Of a DNA stretch of 64,000 bases, positions 9,384-18,382 are shown piece after piece (the stretch's first letter is position 1; every line of letters begins with the position of its first letter). Source of the DNA: an uncultured Lachnospiraceae bacterium (GTDB taxonomy: Bacteria; Bacillota; Clostridia; Lachnospirales; Lachnospiraceae); NCBI GenBank assembly GCA_910585625.1, contig CAJUFQ010000001.1:172005-236004 (forward strand), in the 5' to 3' direction. The notes below the pieces were generated by a model that saw only the letters and a program-made list of their open reading frames with translations, was not told the origin of the DNA and did not search any database. Made by a program: the position numbers and the translations under genes.

Positions 9384-9430
9384 GGAACGTCCATTATCAA
9401 AAGGCATAAACAGCTTTTCAGGAGATAGAT

Positions 9431-10135
9431 ATGAATGGGTTTAAGATGGTCGTGGGCGGATTTTTGTTCATGGACGAGAAGACAGCGCAGAAAGCGCGCC
9501 AGGAAGAAGACAGCATACACTATGTAAAAGACAGGCTGGACATGGGCAATCCACGGATGGTTCAGGAAATGTACCATAAATTATTGGCAGAGCGGGTGTT
9601 TGAGACGCCGGTGGGGCTGCTGTACCTTAAGGAACTCCAGGATTACCTTGTGTCTGCGCCGGAATTGGCGGGAGAGCAAATTGAGGCAATCCCATTGCTT
9701 ATCGCCAACGCTCCGCAGTCAGGCGTCCAGGGCAAAGCAGGGCAGGCAATGGCCCCGCAGTCAGGCGTCCAGGGCAAAGCAGGGCAGGCAATGGCCCCGC
9801 AGTCAGCGGCCAGGCGTCAGGAAACGCTGGAATGGTATGCAGAGAAGCTGGAAGAATCCAGGCAGCAGGAAAGGCTTTCGGAATACCGCAGAAAACGTGC
9901 GGAGGAGCGTGCCACAGACAGCAGGAAACGTCTTCGCCTGTGTTTGCTGTTTGCCATTTTTATGGGTCTGGTGACTGTTGGCGTCGGGGCGGTCACGATG
10001 ACGGATCAGAATCCTAACATCATCAATTACGAGAATAAAATTATTGAAAAGTATCAGGACTGGGAGGCAGACTTGGAGAACCGGGAAGAAGCCCTGAAAC
10101 AAAAAGAGCTGGGCCAGACTTCCAGCCAGGAATAA
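9431..10135 (+). CDS. Unknown single-pass membrane protein with internal tandem repeat
   Basis: I do not recognise the family. The 234-residue protein has a soluble N-terminal half, a low-complexity stretch from an exact 42-bp tandem duplication (SGVQGKAGQAMAPQ twice, about residues 96-123), a charged coiled region (ETLEWYAEKLEESRQQERL), one membrane helix near 167-190 (LCLLFAIFMGLVTVGVGAV) and a short charged tail. AGGAGAT lies 5 bases before the ATG. It starts 47 bases after the soluble chemoreceptor on the same strand and probably shares its transcript, ending at the terminator near 10151. A link to chemotaxis is suggested only by position. Confidence 0.7.
   Translation: MNGFKMVVGGFLFMDEKTAQKARQEEDSIHYVKDRLDMGNPRMVQEMYHKLLAERVFETPVGLLYLKELQDYLVSAPELAGEQIEAIPLLIANAPQSGVQGKAGQAMAPQSGVQGKAGQAMAPQSAARRQETLEWYAEKLEESRQQERLSEYRRKRAEERATDSRKRLRLCLLFAIFMGLVTVGVGAVTMTDQNPNIINYENKIIEKYQDWEADLENREEALKQKELGQTSSQE
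9713..9796 (+). repeat. Exact 42-bp in-frame tandem duplication
   Basis: Two identical 42-base units, 9713-9754 and 9755-9796, followed by a partial third (CCGCAGTCAG). The unit is a multiple of three, so the frame is kept and each copy adds 14 residues. Exact identity points to recent slippage or copy-number variation. Confidence 0.9.
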
Positions 10136-10150
10136 ACATGATTTCACAAA

Positions 10151-10206
10151 AACAACATAAATGTGTGCTATGGTTTATGCAATGGACATGTTTATGTTGT
10201 TTTTTT
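10151..10206 (+). terminator. Terminator after the unknown membrane protein
   Basis: AACAACATAAATGT pairs with ACATGTTTATGTTGTT with one bulge, followed by a run of seven T. A dispersed repeat (copy A) begins in the T-run. Confidence 0.7.
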
Positions 10207-10290
10207 GTCTTATTGGAAATACCTTGTCACGCTATAGCGTGAAAGTATCTTCCGTATAAGACAAAAAATAATATGCACACTCGTGCGAAG
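10205..10290. repeat. Dispersed palindromic repeat, copy A
   Basis: The left arm (TTGTCTTATTGGAAATAC) and right arm (GTATCTTCCGTATAAGACAA) form a long imperfect stem around TCACGCTATAGCGTGA. The segment closely matches copy B at 48787-48872 over about 75 bases, including the tail ATAATATGCxCAC. It sits directly before the response-regulator start, so it lies in that gene's 5' region. Confidence 0.75.
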
Positions 10291-10307
10291 GGTGAAAGGT
10301 GTGGAAG

Positions 10308-10985
10308 ATGGAAAAACGGAAAATACTTGTAGTGGATGATGAGAGCAGGATGCGTAAATTGGTGCGCGATTTTTTGGTGAAACAGGATTTTGATGTGGTA
10401 GAGGCAGAGGATGGCGAGGACGCGCTCAATAAATTTTATGAACAGAAGGACATATCCTTGGTCATTCTGGATGTGATGATGCCTAAGATTAATGGGTGGG
10501 ATGTATGCAGGGAAATCAGGGAGGCTTCAAAAGTGCCTGTTATCATGCTGACAGCGAAAGGTGAGGAAAGCGATGAGCTTCAGGGGTTCAATATCGGTGC
10601 GGATGAGTATATTTCTAAGCCGTTCAGCCCGAAAATCCTGGTTGCAAGGGTTGAGGCAATCCTGCGGCGCGCAGGCAATAATGAGGAAGAAATCATGGAG
10701 GTTGGCGGCATTGCCGTGGATAAATTGGGACATCAGGTCAGGATTGATGGAAAAGAGCTGGAACTGAGCTTTAAAGAATTTGAGCTGCTGACATATTTTA
10801 TTGAAAACAAGGGAATTGCGCTTTCGAGGGAAAAAATCTTAAACCATGTATGGAACTATGATTATTTCGGGGATGCCAGAACGATTGACACCCATGTGAA
10901 GAAGCTTCGCAGCAAGATGGGCAAAAAAGGAGAATATATCAAGACTATCTGGGGGATGGGCTATAAATTTGAGGTAGAATCATGA
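10308..10985 (+). CDS. OmpR/PhoB-family response regulator
   Basis: DNA-binding response regulator of 225 residues. The receiver domain has the acidic pair D10-D11, phosphoacceptor D55 (VILDVMMP), T83-type switch residue (MLTAK) and the conserved Lys (SKPF). A winged-helix trans_reg_C domain follows (LSFKEFELLTYF ... RTIDTHVKKLR ... WGMGYKF). I place the start at ATG 10308 because the receiver begins there and AAGGTG precedes it; an in-frame GTG lies 9 bases upstream. The stop overlaps the start of the histidine kinase by 4 bases (ATGA), so the two are translationally coupled. Confidence 0.93.
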   Translation: MEKRKILVVDDESRMRKLVRDFLVKQDFDVVEAEDGEDALNKFYEQKDISLVILDVMMPKINGWDVCREIREASKVPVIMLTAKGEESDELQGFNIGADEYISKPFSPKILVARVEAILRRAGNNEEEIMEVGGIAVDKLGHQVRIDGKELELSFKEFELLTYFIENKGIALSREKILNHVWNYDYFGDARTIDTHVKKLRSKMGKKGEYIKTIWGMGYKFEVES

Positions 10986-12466
10986 GGCATTCAATAACAA
11001 GGAAGATTACAGCCATCATGATTGGCATAGTCGCAGGGACAGTGCTGCTGTGCTGGTTCATTAATACGACGCTCCTGGAGTCTTATTACCTGGAACATAA
11101 ACAGGGCACGCTGCTCGATACGTTTGACATGGTGTACGAGGAAAGCAAGAACGGCAGGACGGACGAGGAGGATTTCCTGATCCGATTAGAAACAAAATGC
11201 AGCAACAGCGGCATTTCTTTTATGATTATCAGTTCTGACCGCACAATCCTGCAGTCCAGCGTGGGGGATGATGAGCGGCTGCTGTTCCAGTTCCTGGAAC
11301 TGATTTTCCACAGTGATGACAGGAATACCGTAGTCTTGGAGAATACGCAGGAGTACATGATAGAAAAAACCAAGGACAGCAGGCTGCAGACGGATTACCT
11401 GGTGCTTTGGGGAAGCCTGCAGAACGGCAACATGATACTGATGCGCACCGCAGTGGAGAGCATTAAAGAAAGCGTCGACATCGCGAACCGTTTCCTCGCC
11501 TATGTGGGTGTGGTAATGGTCGTTTTCTGCGCTGTCATTATTTATGTGGTGACAAGGAAAATTACCAACCCTATCCTGCAGCTGGCAGACATTTCCAGGC
11601 GCATGACGAACTTGGATTTTGACGCCAAGTTTCAGGGAAAAGGGGAAAATGAAATCAGCTTGCTGGGCAGCCATATGAATCAGCTTTCAGAGACTTTGGA
11701 GAAAACTATTTCAGAACTCAAGAGTGCGAATAATGAGCTTAAGATAGATATTGAGAAAAAGACAGAAATTGATGAGATGCGCAAGGAATTCATTTCCAAT
11801 GTTTCGCATGAGCTGAAAACGCCGATAGCGCTGATTCAGGGATATGCGGAAGGCCTGCAGGAGTGCATCAATGACGATGAAGCGAGCCGTGAATTCTACT
11901 GTGAGGTCATCATGGACGAAGCGGATAAAATGAATGCGCTTGTCAGGAATCTTTTGACGCTCAATCAGCTGGAGTCGGGCGGCGAGCAGGTAGTGTTTGA
12001 GAGGTTCGATTTGTTGGAAGTCATCCAGGGCGTAGTAAACGCGACGGCAATTTTACGGGAACAGAACGAGGTTTCCCTGGCAGTCCACGCACAGGGAGCC
12101 GAATATGTATGGGCGGACGAATTTAAGACGGAGCAGGTGCTGACGAATTATATCAGCAATGCCATACACTATGCGTCTGGTGAGAAGAAGATTGAAATCT
12201 CAGTAATCCCTGCAAAAGACACGGTGAGGGTGGAGGTATTTAATACCGGAAATCCCATCCCGGAAGGAGAGATTGCCCATATCTGGGATAAGTTTTATAA
12301 AGTGGATAAGGCACGTACCCGGGAGTACGGGGGGAATGGGATTGGGCTGTCAATCGTAAAAGCTATCATGGATTCTTTCCACCAGGAGTGTGGCGCCAGG
12401 AACGAGGAAAATGGCGTGACATTCTGGTTTGAATTGGACAGCAAGGCAGATGATGGGAAGAAGTGA
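10982..12466 (+). CDS. Membrane sensor histidine kinase
   Basis: Partner kinase of the preceding regulator. The 494-residue protein has a membrane helix at about 9-29, an extracytoplasmic sensor domain to about 160, a second helix near 168-188, a HAMP domain (TRKITNPILQLADISRRM), a HisKA domain with phosphoacceptor His near 276 (SNVSHELKTP), and a HATPase domain (N box NYISNAIHYA, G box GGNGIGLSIV). The sensor domain carries no motif I recognise, so the signal is unknown. The acidic lipoprotein just downstream has its own promoter and may or may not be a target. Confidence 0.93.
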   Translation: MRHSITRKITAIMIGIVAGTVLLCWFINTTLLESYYLEHKQGTLLDTFDMVYEESKNGRTDEEDFLIRLETKCSNSGISFMIISSDRTILQSSVGDDERLLFQFLELIFHSDDRNTVVLENTQEYMIEKTKDSRLQTDYLVLWGSLQNGNMILMRTAVESIKESVDIANRFLAYVGVVMVVFCAVIIYVVTRKITNPILQLADISRRMTNLDFDAKFQGKGENEISLLGSHMNQLSETLEKTISELKSANNELKIDIEKKTEIDEMRKEFISNVSHELKTPIALIQGYAEGLQECINDDEASREFYCEVIMDEADKMNALVRNLLTLNQLESGGEQVVFERFDLLEVIQGVVNATAILREQNEVSLAVHAQGAEYVWADEFKTEQVLTNYISNAIHYASGEKKIEISVIPAKDTVRVEVFNTGNPIPEGEIAHIWDKFYKVDKARTREYGGNGIGLSIVKAIMDSFHQECGARNEENGVTFWFELDSKADDGKK

Positions 12467-12474
12467 AAATGTAG

Positions 12475-12503
12475 TTGCCCTGAGGGATAAATAATGGTAG
12501 AAT
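12475..12503 (+). promoter_or_regulatory. Promoter for acidic lipoprotein
   Basis: TTGCCC (12475-12480), 17-base spacer, TAGAAT (12498-12503), about 60 bases before the lipoprotein start. Confidence 0.5.
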
Positions 12504-12561
12504 ACTAGTGTAGCGATTGTGATTGCTATGCGAAGCAACCTGAGGAAAAGGAGACAGACTT

Positions 12562-13383
12562 ATGAAAAACGTCATGAAAATAGGAACGGCGCTGGTTGCG
12601 GCAGCAATGCTCTTAGCAGGATGCGGGGATTCGATGATGCCGCTGACGGAGGATGAAGAATCCACAGTGGTAAATTACTCTGCCGGAATCCTCGCCAAGC
12701 ATAATAGCTTCCAGCAGGAAGGAATGACTGCCGTTTATCCGGAAGAGGAAGATGAGCCGGAAGAAGAGGAAGAGTCTGAAGAGAGGGAAAAGCCGGATGA
12801 TGCAGATGATTCGGACGATGCAGATGAGAAAAAAAAGCCGGATGATGCGGAAAAAGCGGATGGTTCAGACGATGCTGAGAAGCCGGAGGGAGAAGAAAAA
12901 ACAGATAAGGACAAATCTCCAGATAAAGAGGAAGCTGCCAAGGGGGAAGCTGCGGACGAGGAAGCCGGGCCTCTTACTTTGACAAAAGCGTTGTCAGTGC
13001 CCAAAGTAGAATTCTCTTACCATGATTATTCCACAGCCAGCAACTACAAGCAGGGAGAGTCTTTTTCCTTGGATGCATCAGCAGGCAATGTCTATGTAAT
13101 GCTGAATATAAACATGACAAATACTGGAAGCCAGGCGGCAGAATGTGATGTTTTGTCAAAACAGCCAACCTTTACCTTAAGCCTGAATGGAGAGGCAGGG
13201 GTACTCAATGAGATGACGATGCTGACCAATGATTTGTCCACCTATAAAGGGGTCTTGGATCCTGGGCAGACAGAGGCGACAATTTTGTTATTTGAGGTTC
13301 CGCAGAAGACGGCGGAAAATATCTCAACCATACAGCTGAGCGCCCAGATTAATGGAAAGACAAGTGAAATTATTCTAAAATAA
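12562..13383 (+). CDS. Lipoprotein with long acidic linker and DUF4352-like domain
   Basis: Predicted membrane-anchored surface lipoprotein of 273 residues. A signal peptide ends in the lipobox LLAGC (Cys at 21). Residues about 58-140 are an extreme Glu/Asp/Lys linker (for example EEEDEPEEEEESEE) that should reach through the cell wall. The C-terminal domain from about 145 (FSLDASAGNVYVMLNINMTNTGS) has the beta-rich pattern of DUF4352-type domains. A similar architecture recurs at 57107. Ribosome site AAAAGGAG precedes the ATG. Function unknown. Confidence 0.8.
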   Translation: MKNVMKIGTALVAAAMLLAGCGDSMMPLTEDEESTVVNYSAGILAKHNSFQQEGMTAVYPEEEDEPEEEEESEEREKPDDADDSDDADEKKKPDDAEKADGSDDAEKPEGEEKTDKDKSPDKEEAAKGEAADEEAGPLTLTKALSVPKVEFSYHDYSTASNYKQGESFSLDASAGNVYVMLNINMTNTGSQAAECDVLSKQPTFTLSLNGEAGVLNEMTMLTNDLSTYKGVLDPGQTEATILLFEVPQKTAENISTIQLSAQINGKTSEIILK

Positions 13384-13426
13384 TTCGTTAAAAATAAAAA
13401 ATATTGTATATTTTTCTGAAAGTATG

Positions 13427-13435
13427 TGATATAAT
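13427..13435 (+). promoter_or_regulatory. Extended -10 promoter before cheV
   Basis: TGATATAAT: a TGn motif joined to a perfect TATAAT (13430-13435). No good -35 is present, as is usual for extended -10 promoters. It is about 43-51 bases before the CheV start. Confidence 0.65.
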
Positions 13436-13477
13436 TAGAGAAATGGATAGAAACGGAAGAATATCGGAGAGGAGCGA

Positions 13478-14416
13478 GTGACAATTATGGATACAAATAT
13501 TCTTTTAGAGAATGGAACAAATGAGCTGGAGGTGTTAGAATTTACCCTAGCCGGGAATCATTATGGGATTAATGTGGCAAAAATCCGAGAGATTTTAACC
13601 TATCAGCCGGTTACTCCGATTCCGAACGCCCATCCCTGTGTGGAAGGCATATTTATGCCGCGTGACACAATGATATCAGTGATTAATCTTCGTCATTGCC
13701 TGGCTCTTCCAGATAACGAAGAGGACGGTTTGTTTATCATTACGAATTTTAATAAATTGAACATTGCGTTTCATGTGGATGAGGTGTGCGGGATTCACAG
13801 GCTTTCCTGGGCAGATATCATTACGCCGGACGCTACAATCAACATAGAAGAGAGCGGGGTGTCCACCGGAGTGATTAAGCTGGAGGACAGGTTGATTGTT
13901 ATTTTAGATTTCGAGAAGATTGTGACGGACATCAGTCCGGAGACCGGTCTTCAGGTTTCCGATTTGGAAAATCTCGAAGAGCGTAACAGGAGCGATGCGC
14001 CTATCCTGATTGCGGAGGATTCCCCGTTACTGTCTAAGCTGATTACTGACTGCCTCAAGAAAGCAGGATATACGAAGCTGATTGTCAACAGCAATGGGCA
14101 GGAAGCTTGGGACAAGCTTTGCGAGTTCCGTAAACAGGGCAATCTGGATGATAAGGTACATATGATTATTACAGATATTGAGATGCCGCTGATGGATGGC
14201 CACCGTCTGACGAAATTAGTAAAAGAGGATGATGAGCTGAGGCATATACCTGTCGTTATTTTCTCATCTTTGGTTAATGAGGAGATGCGCCACAAAGGTG
14301 AGATGCTGGGAGCTGACGCGCAGCTTACAAAGCCTGAGATTGGTAAGCTGGTAGGCGCGATAGACGCTCTTTTGGATGAAAGAAAAGAGAAAATGGCACA
14401 GATGCAGCAACCGTAA
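13478..14416 (+). CDS. cheV: Chemotaxis protein CheV (CheW-receiver fusion)
   Basis: Coupling protein that links chemoreceptors to CheA and can be phosphorylated for adaptation. The 312-residue protein has a CheW domain (about 15-155; LEFTLAGNHYGINVAKIREIL) and a C-terminal receiver domain (about 175-305) with the acidic pair in LIAEDS and phosphoacceptor Asp in IITDIEMPLMDGH. Two starts are possible: GTG 13478, only 3-5 bases from AGGAG, or ATG 13487, 13 bases away. It is alone, with its own promoter, but the window has three chemoreceptors it could serve. Confidence 0.92.
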   Translation: MTIMDTNILLENGTNELEVLEFTLAGNHYGINVAKIREILTYQPVTPIPNAHPCVEGIFMPRDTMISVINLRHCLALPDNEEDGLFIITNFNKLNIAFHVDEVCGIHRLSWADIITPDATINIEESGVSTGVIKLEDRLIVILDFEKIVTDISPETGLQVSDLENLEERNRSDAPILIAEDSPLLSKLITDCLKKAGYTKLIVNSNGQEAWDKLCEFRKQGNLDDKVHMIITDIEMPLMDGHRLTKLVKEDDELRHIPVVIFSSLVNEEMRHKGEMLGADAQLTKPEIGKLVGAIDALLDERKEKMAQMQQP

Positions 14417-14443
14417 AACGACCGTGTAAAGATTATTAATAAT

Positions 14444-14482
14444 CTGCCTGGGGGATACTCATAAAACAGTTCTCGCAGGCAG
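14444..14482 (+). terminator. Possible terminator after cheV
   Basis: CTGCCTG (14444-14450) pairs with CAGGCAG (14476-14482) across a long loop, followed by TTGTTATCTT. The stem is short, so this is tentative. Confidence 0.35.
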
Positions 14483-14524
14483 TTGTTATCTTATAGGAGA
14501 GCATGACGCAAAGGAGGAAATTTT

Positions 14525-15238
14525 TTGAAAAGATTATCATTGGAGGCAGAGTTAAAAGGTAATTCATATCCTGGCAGAGGAATTGTGATTGGGAAGTCTG
14601 ACGACGGGAAGTACGCGGTGACTGCTTATTTTATTATGGGTAGAAGTGAGAATAGCAGGAACCGTATTTTTGCGGAAGAAGGAGAGGGAATCCGCACCCA
14701 GGCATTTGATGAATCGAAACTGAGCGACCCCAGACTGATTATTTATGCGCCGGTGCGTGTGCTGGGCAATAAGACGATAGTGACAAATGGTGACCAGACG
14801 GATACCATTTATGAACTGATGGACAAGCAGCAGACATTTGAACAGGCGTTGCGTACACGGGAGTTTGAGCCGGACGCCCCGAATTATACGCCAAGGATTT
14901 CCGGAATCATGCATGTGGGAAACGGCAGCTATAATTATGCCATGTCCATCTTAAAAAGCAACAACGGAAGCCCGGACGCCTGCAACCGTTATACCTTTGC
15001 GTATGAGAATCCCATGAGCGGCGAAGGCCATTTCATCCATACATATATGGGAGACGGCAACCCTCTGCCCAGCTTTGAGGGAGAGCCAAAGCTGGTGGGC
15101 ATCAAAGGCGATATTGATGATTTTACGCAGCAGGTGTGGGAAAGCCTCAATGAGGAGAATAAGGTATCGCTGTTTGTACGCTATATCGATATTGAAAGCG
15201 GGGCTTATGAGACGCGTATTGTGAACAAGAACCAGTGA
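14525..15238 (+). CDS. IMP cyclohydrolase, PurO type
   Basis: Catalyses closure of FAICAR to IMP, the last step of purine synthesis. The 237-residue sequence matches the stand-alone archaeal-type IMP cyclohydrolase family (start LKGNSYPGRGIVIGKS, then AYFIMGRSENSRNR and FAYENPMSGEGHFIHTYMGDG), not the N-terminal MGS-like domain of bifunctional PurH. The start is TTG at 14525, fixed by AAAGGAGG 6-8 bases upstream. The next gene encodes only the transformylase half of PurH, so together they replace bifunctional PurH. Confidence 0.88.
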   Translation: MKRLSLEAELKGNSYPGRGIVIGKSDDGKYAVTAYFIMGRSENSRNRIFAEEGEGIRTQAFDESKLSDPRLIIYAPVRVLGNKTIVTNGDQTDTIYELMDKQQTFEQALRTREFEPDAPNYTPRISGIMHVGNGSYNYAMSILKSNNGSPDACNRYTFAYENPMSGEGHFIHTYMGDGNPLPSFEGEPKLVGIKGDIDDFTQQVWESLNEENKVSLFVRYIDIESGAYETRIVNKNQ

Positions 15239-15304
15239 TTTCCAGACCAGAGGAAGCAAAGCATTGGTAACTATCGAAGAATACATAAGAATCAGGAGGA
15301 ACTT

Positions 15305-16483
15305 ATGCAGGAATTAGAATTGAAATATGGATGTAACCCCAACCAGAAACCTTCCAGAATATACATGGAGGATGGTGAGCTGCCAATCAAGGTCTTAAAC
15401 GGCAAGCCGGGCTACATTAATTTCCTGGATGCATTGAACGGCTGGCAGCTGGTAAAAGAGTTAAAACAGGCGACGGGACTGCCGGCGGCCACATCTTTTA
15501 AACATGTTTCCCCGGCAGGGGCAGCAGTCGGACTGCCGCTGACGGAAGTTGAGAGGAAAATATATTGGGTGGATGATATGGACATGGAGTTTACCCCTCT
15601 GGCTAATGCCTATGCCAGGGCCAGGGGTGCAGACCGTATGTCTTCCTTCGGGGATTTCATTTCCCTGTCTGATGTCTGCGATGTGGCAACGGCAAAAATC
15701 ATCAAACGCGAAGTTTCTGACGGCGTCATTGCGCCAGGGTATGAGCCTGAGGCTTTAGAGATTTTAAAGGCAAAGAAAAAGGGCAATTACAATGTGATTG
15801 AGATTGATGCGGCTTATGTGCCGAATTCCATTGAACGCAAAGAGGTATTTGGGATTACATTTGAGCAAGGCAGGAATGAGTTAAAAATTGACGATGAATT
15901 CTTTGCGGAGGTGGTAACGGAGAATAAGGAGATTCCCAAAGAGGCTAAGATAGATTTGGCAATCGCTATGATTACCCTCAAATACACGCAGTCTAACTCT
16001 GTCTGTTATGCCAAGGGCGGGCAGGCCATCGGCATCGGCGCCGGGCAGCAGTCCAGGATTCACTGTACAAGGCTGGCTGGGCAGAAAGCGGATAACTGGT
16101 TCCTGCGTCAGTCTCCGAAGGTTTTGGGGCTTGAGTTTGTGGATGGCATCGGACGGGCTGACCGTGACAATTCCATTGACCTTTATATCGGTGAAGATTA
16201 TATGGATGTTTTATCCGACGGAGCCTGGGAGAAAATTTTCAAAGTGAAGCCGCAGATATTTACGAGAGAAGAGAAACGTGCCTGGCTGGATCGGATGAGC
16301 GGCGTAGCGTTGGGATCTGACGCATTTTTCCCATTTGGCGATAATATTGAACGTGCCCATAAGAGCGGCGTCTCCTATGTGGCAGAACCCGGCGGTTCCA
16401 TCCGTGACGATCATGTGATTGCGACATGCAACAAATATAAGATGGCAATGTGCTTCACGGGGATACGTTTGTTCCATCATTAA
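15305..16483 (+). CDS. purH: AICAR transformylase (PurH, transformylase only)
   Basis: Transfers a formyl group from 10-formyl-tetrahydrofolate to AICAR. At 392 residues it is shorter than bifunctional PurH (about 510) and lacks the IMP cyclohydrolase domain; it starts directly in the transformylase fold (ELKYGCNPNQKPSRIYM) and carries the family blocks TSFKHVSPAGAAVG and KYTQSNSVCYAKGGQAIGIG. AGGAGG lies 7 bases before the ATG. It follows the PurO-type cyclohydrolase by 66 bases, which supplies the missing activity, and ends at a strong terminator. Confidence 0.93.
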   Translation: MQELELKYGCNPNQKPSRIYMEDGELPIKVLNGKPGYINFLDALNGWQLVKELKQATGLPAATSFKHVSPAGAAVGLPLTEVERKIYWVDDMDMEFTPLANAYARARGADRMSSFGDFISLSDVCDVATAKIIKREVSDGVIAPGYEPEALEILKAKKKGNYNVIEIDAAYVPNSIERKEVFGITFEQGRNELKIDDEFFAEVVTENKEIPKEAKIDLAIAMITLKYTQSNSVCYAKGGQAIGIGAGQQSRIHCTRLAGQKADNWFLRQSPKVLGLEFVDGIGRADRDNSIDLYIGEDYMDVLSDGAWEKIFKVKPQIFTREEKRAWLDRMSGVALGSDAFFPFGDNIERAHKSGVSYVAEPGGSIRDDHVIATCNKYKMAMCFTGIRLFHH

Positions 16484-16496
16484 GACGTTTTGTAAG

Positions 16497-16530
16497 CAGC
16501 TATGTCAAGTCATTGATATAGCTGTTTTTT
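16497..16530 (+). terminator. Terminator after purH
   Basis: CAGCTATgTCA pairs with TTGAtATAGCTG, followed by six T. It lies between convergent purH and tmcAL. Confidence 0.85.
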
Positions 16531-16566
16531 CAGACAGACTGGAACAAGGGGATTCTGTTTTGATGG

Positions 16567-17856
16567 TCATATGCGGATGATTTGCTGCTTGAAATCATTT
16601 TTCAGCGAGCTGTCCCCCTTGGCAGCCAGGCCTAGCCTGTATAAATCTGTGGCACGTAGGTCGAAACTGAGGAGCCGTTTGGATTCCGGGGAGAGATAGC
16701 GGCTGGCATCCGCAGGGCTTGTGACGAACGGGAGGCAGCTGTTGGATTTTAGGGCGGTAAGCAGCGGTGCGGCTGCTTTGCGGAAACCGAGGACACGCAG
16801 ATAGGCTGGTTCCGTAAATACTTCATAGTCCTCATGACGGATGTGCAGGAGGATATGTGAGAACAGCCGGCTGATTCGCGAATAAGTGATGTTTTTCGTT
16901 TTTATTTGCCGGCAGAAGCTGCTCCAATCTGTGAGCTGCCCACGTTCTGCAAGCAGGCGGCGGGCAAGCCAGTCTGAGCTGTCTGCCCAGGAGGCGAGCT
17001 GGCCCGCGTTCTCAGTTATCAGCTCGTAATGGAGCAGGGCTGAAAAATCGTCCTCAAACAGGAAGGGATGGGGATAATTCGTCAAGATATCATAAGAAGC
17101 TTTTGGCATGGCTGTTACCGGGAGCGGAGAGCCGCCATTTTTTAAGCAGGAGCGGATGGCGGAGGCTGAGCAGAAATCCGCATCCGTTGCCATGGCAGAG
17201 TCATGGTATCCCCTGCCTTTGCGCAGGAGCGGGATGGGAACCAGGGTAGAGTGAGAATCTGCCAGGGCCTGCAGATATTCCAGCGCAAGGATGTTGTTTG
17301 GCGAGGCGAGCGTCTCTGCAATGAGAGGCAGGGCGGACGGCTGCAGATTTGCGGTATCTGAACAGGCAGAATGCTGCCTGGGACTGTCGGGCTGGGAAGC
17401 GGAAATATACTGCTGTAAGGCGGCAGAGCGGGCCGCAGGGAAAGAGGAACCTGATTTCAATGCCGCGTGCAGGAATTCACGGTAAGGTTTCGGTTCTTCA
17501 TGCAGTATGCCGGCAAGTTCTGAGAGCAGCCTGGCATCGGCTGCCTCTGTCCCAAATCCAAGGTGGGTGGCAACCCCGGTGCTGTTCAGCAGGCATACGC
17601 CTCCTCTGGCAAAGTATTCTGCGCTGGCAGTGGCAAACAGCGCAGGAAGCTCTAAGACCAGATCGGCGCCGCAGCAAAGAGCCATTCGGGCGCGGCTGTA
17701 TTTGTCCATCAGGGCAGGGGCGCCGCGCTGGACAAAGTTACCGCTCATAGCGATGATTGCGTAATCTGCGTCGCAAATCTCCTTTAATTGTTGTATCTGG
17801 TATTCATGTCCCCGGTGGAAGGGGTTGTACTCAGCAATAATCCCGATAACGTTCAT
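16567..17856 (-). CDS. tmcAL: tRNA(Met) cytidine acetate ligase (TmcAL)
   Basis: ATP-dependent enzyme that forms N4-acetylcytidine at the wobble base of elongator tRNA-Met using acetate. The 429-residue protein has the nucleotidyltransferase start GIIAEYNPFHRGHEYQIQQ, the MSGNFVQRG loop near 38, and the GFGTE and SASAIRS segments known in this family (formerly DUF795, B. subtilis YlbM). It is the only minus-strand gene between purH and the ABC transporter. Length is normal. Confidence 0.92.
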   Translation of the reverse strand: MNVIGIIAEYNPFHRGHEYQIQQLKEICDADYAIIAMSGNFVQRGAPALMDKYSRARMALCCGADLVLELPALFATASAEYFARGGVCLLNSTGVATHLGFGTEAADARLLSELAGILHEEPKPYREFLHAALKSGSSFPAARSAALQQYISASQPDSPRQHSACSDTANLQPSALPLIAETLASPNNILALEYLQALADSHSTLVPIPLLRKGRGYHDSAMATDADFCSASAIRSCLKNGGSPLPVTAMPKASYDILTNYPHPFLFEDDFSALLHYELITENAGQLASWADSSDWLARRLLAERGQLTDWSSFCRQIKTKNITYSRISRLFSHILLHIRHEDYEVFTEPAYLRVLGFRKAAAPLLTALKSNSCLPFVTSPADASRYLSPESKRLLSFDLRATDLYRLGLAAKGDSSLKNDFKQQIIRI

Positions 17857-17959
17857 CGAAAGCTCCTTTTTTTAAATAACGAGACAGCAGCGGCTATGGA
17901 CAGCTGTCTCCATTATACATTTTTTTCAGATGAAATCAATAGGCACGTAAGGTGGTACT

Positions 17960-18346
17960 ATGCAGAGCATACAGATATTCCGTTACAATTTAATATCTGC
18001 CGGAAGGAAAGCGATGGCAGCTTTTGCCTTAGCCTCTATATTTCTGATCTTGCTGCTTTCCCTGAATTTTCATGTCTGGGGCGGCCACAGCAGGCAAGGA
18101 GATTTGGAGGATATGGTCAAAACACACGAGGCAATGATTGGCGGCAGCGGACTTCCGGCTGTATATGGCCAGGGTTCCGACAGTTTGCATCTTCGGCAGC
18201 AGCCACTTGAGGATGCATGGGGAGGTTCCTGTTTCGGATTCATTTCCGGGAGGATATTTTTCCCGGTTTCTTTTTCTGTGCCTTTATATTCTGAATGGCT
18301 GCAGTTGCCTACGCTATGCAGCTTGTCTGTGCGTATGAATCGTTGA
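17960..18346 (+). pseudogene. Possible remnant of an FtsX-like permease N-terminus
   Basis: An open frame of 128 codons. Its first 85 or so residues look like the N-terminus of an FtsX-family ABC permease: a basic start (FRYNLISAGRKAM), a membrane helix (AALASIFLILLLSLNF-like, about 20-38) and a DLEDMV...GSDSLHL segment. After that the sequence loses family character and runs through a hairpin region. I infer a truncated remnant next to a complete ABC operon; it could also be an unrelated small membrane protein. Confidence 0.35.
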
Positions 18347-18382
18347 TTTTCCTGATATGTCTTATATTGTTGCTTAACGTTG

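Noticed and set aside
17291..17764. Plus-strand open frames opposite tmcAL
   Set aside because: They are antisense to a well-supported gene and have no start signals or domains.
18246..18276. CCGGGA/TCCCGG stem with T-rich tail as a terminator before the ABC operon
   Set aside because: The stem is only 6 bp with a 9-base loop and lies inside the uncertain permease remnant; evidence is insufficient.
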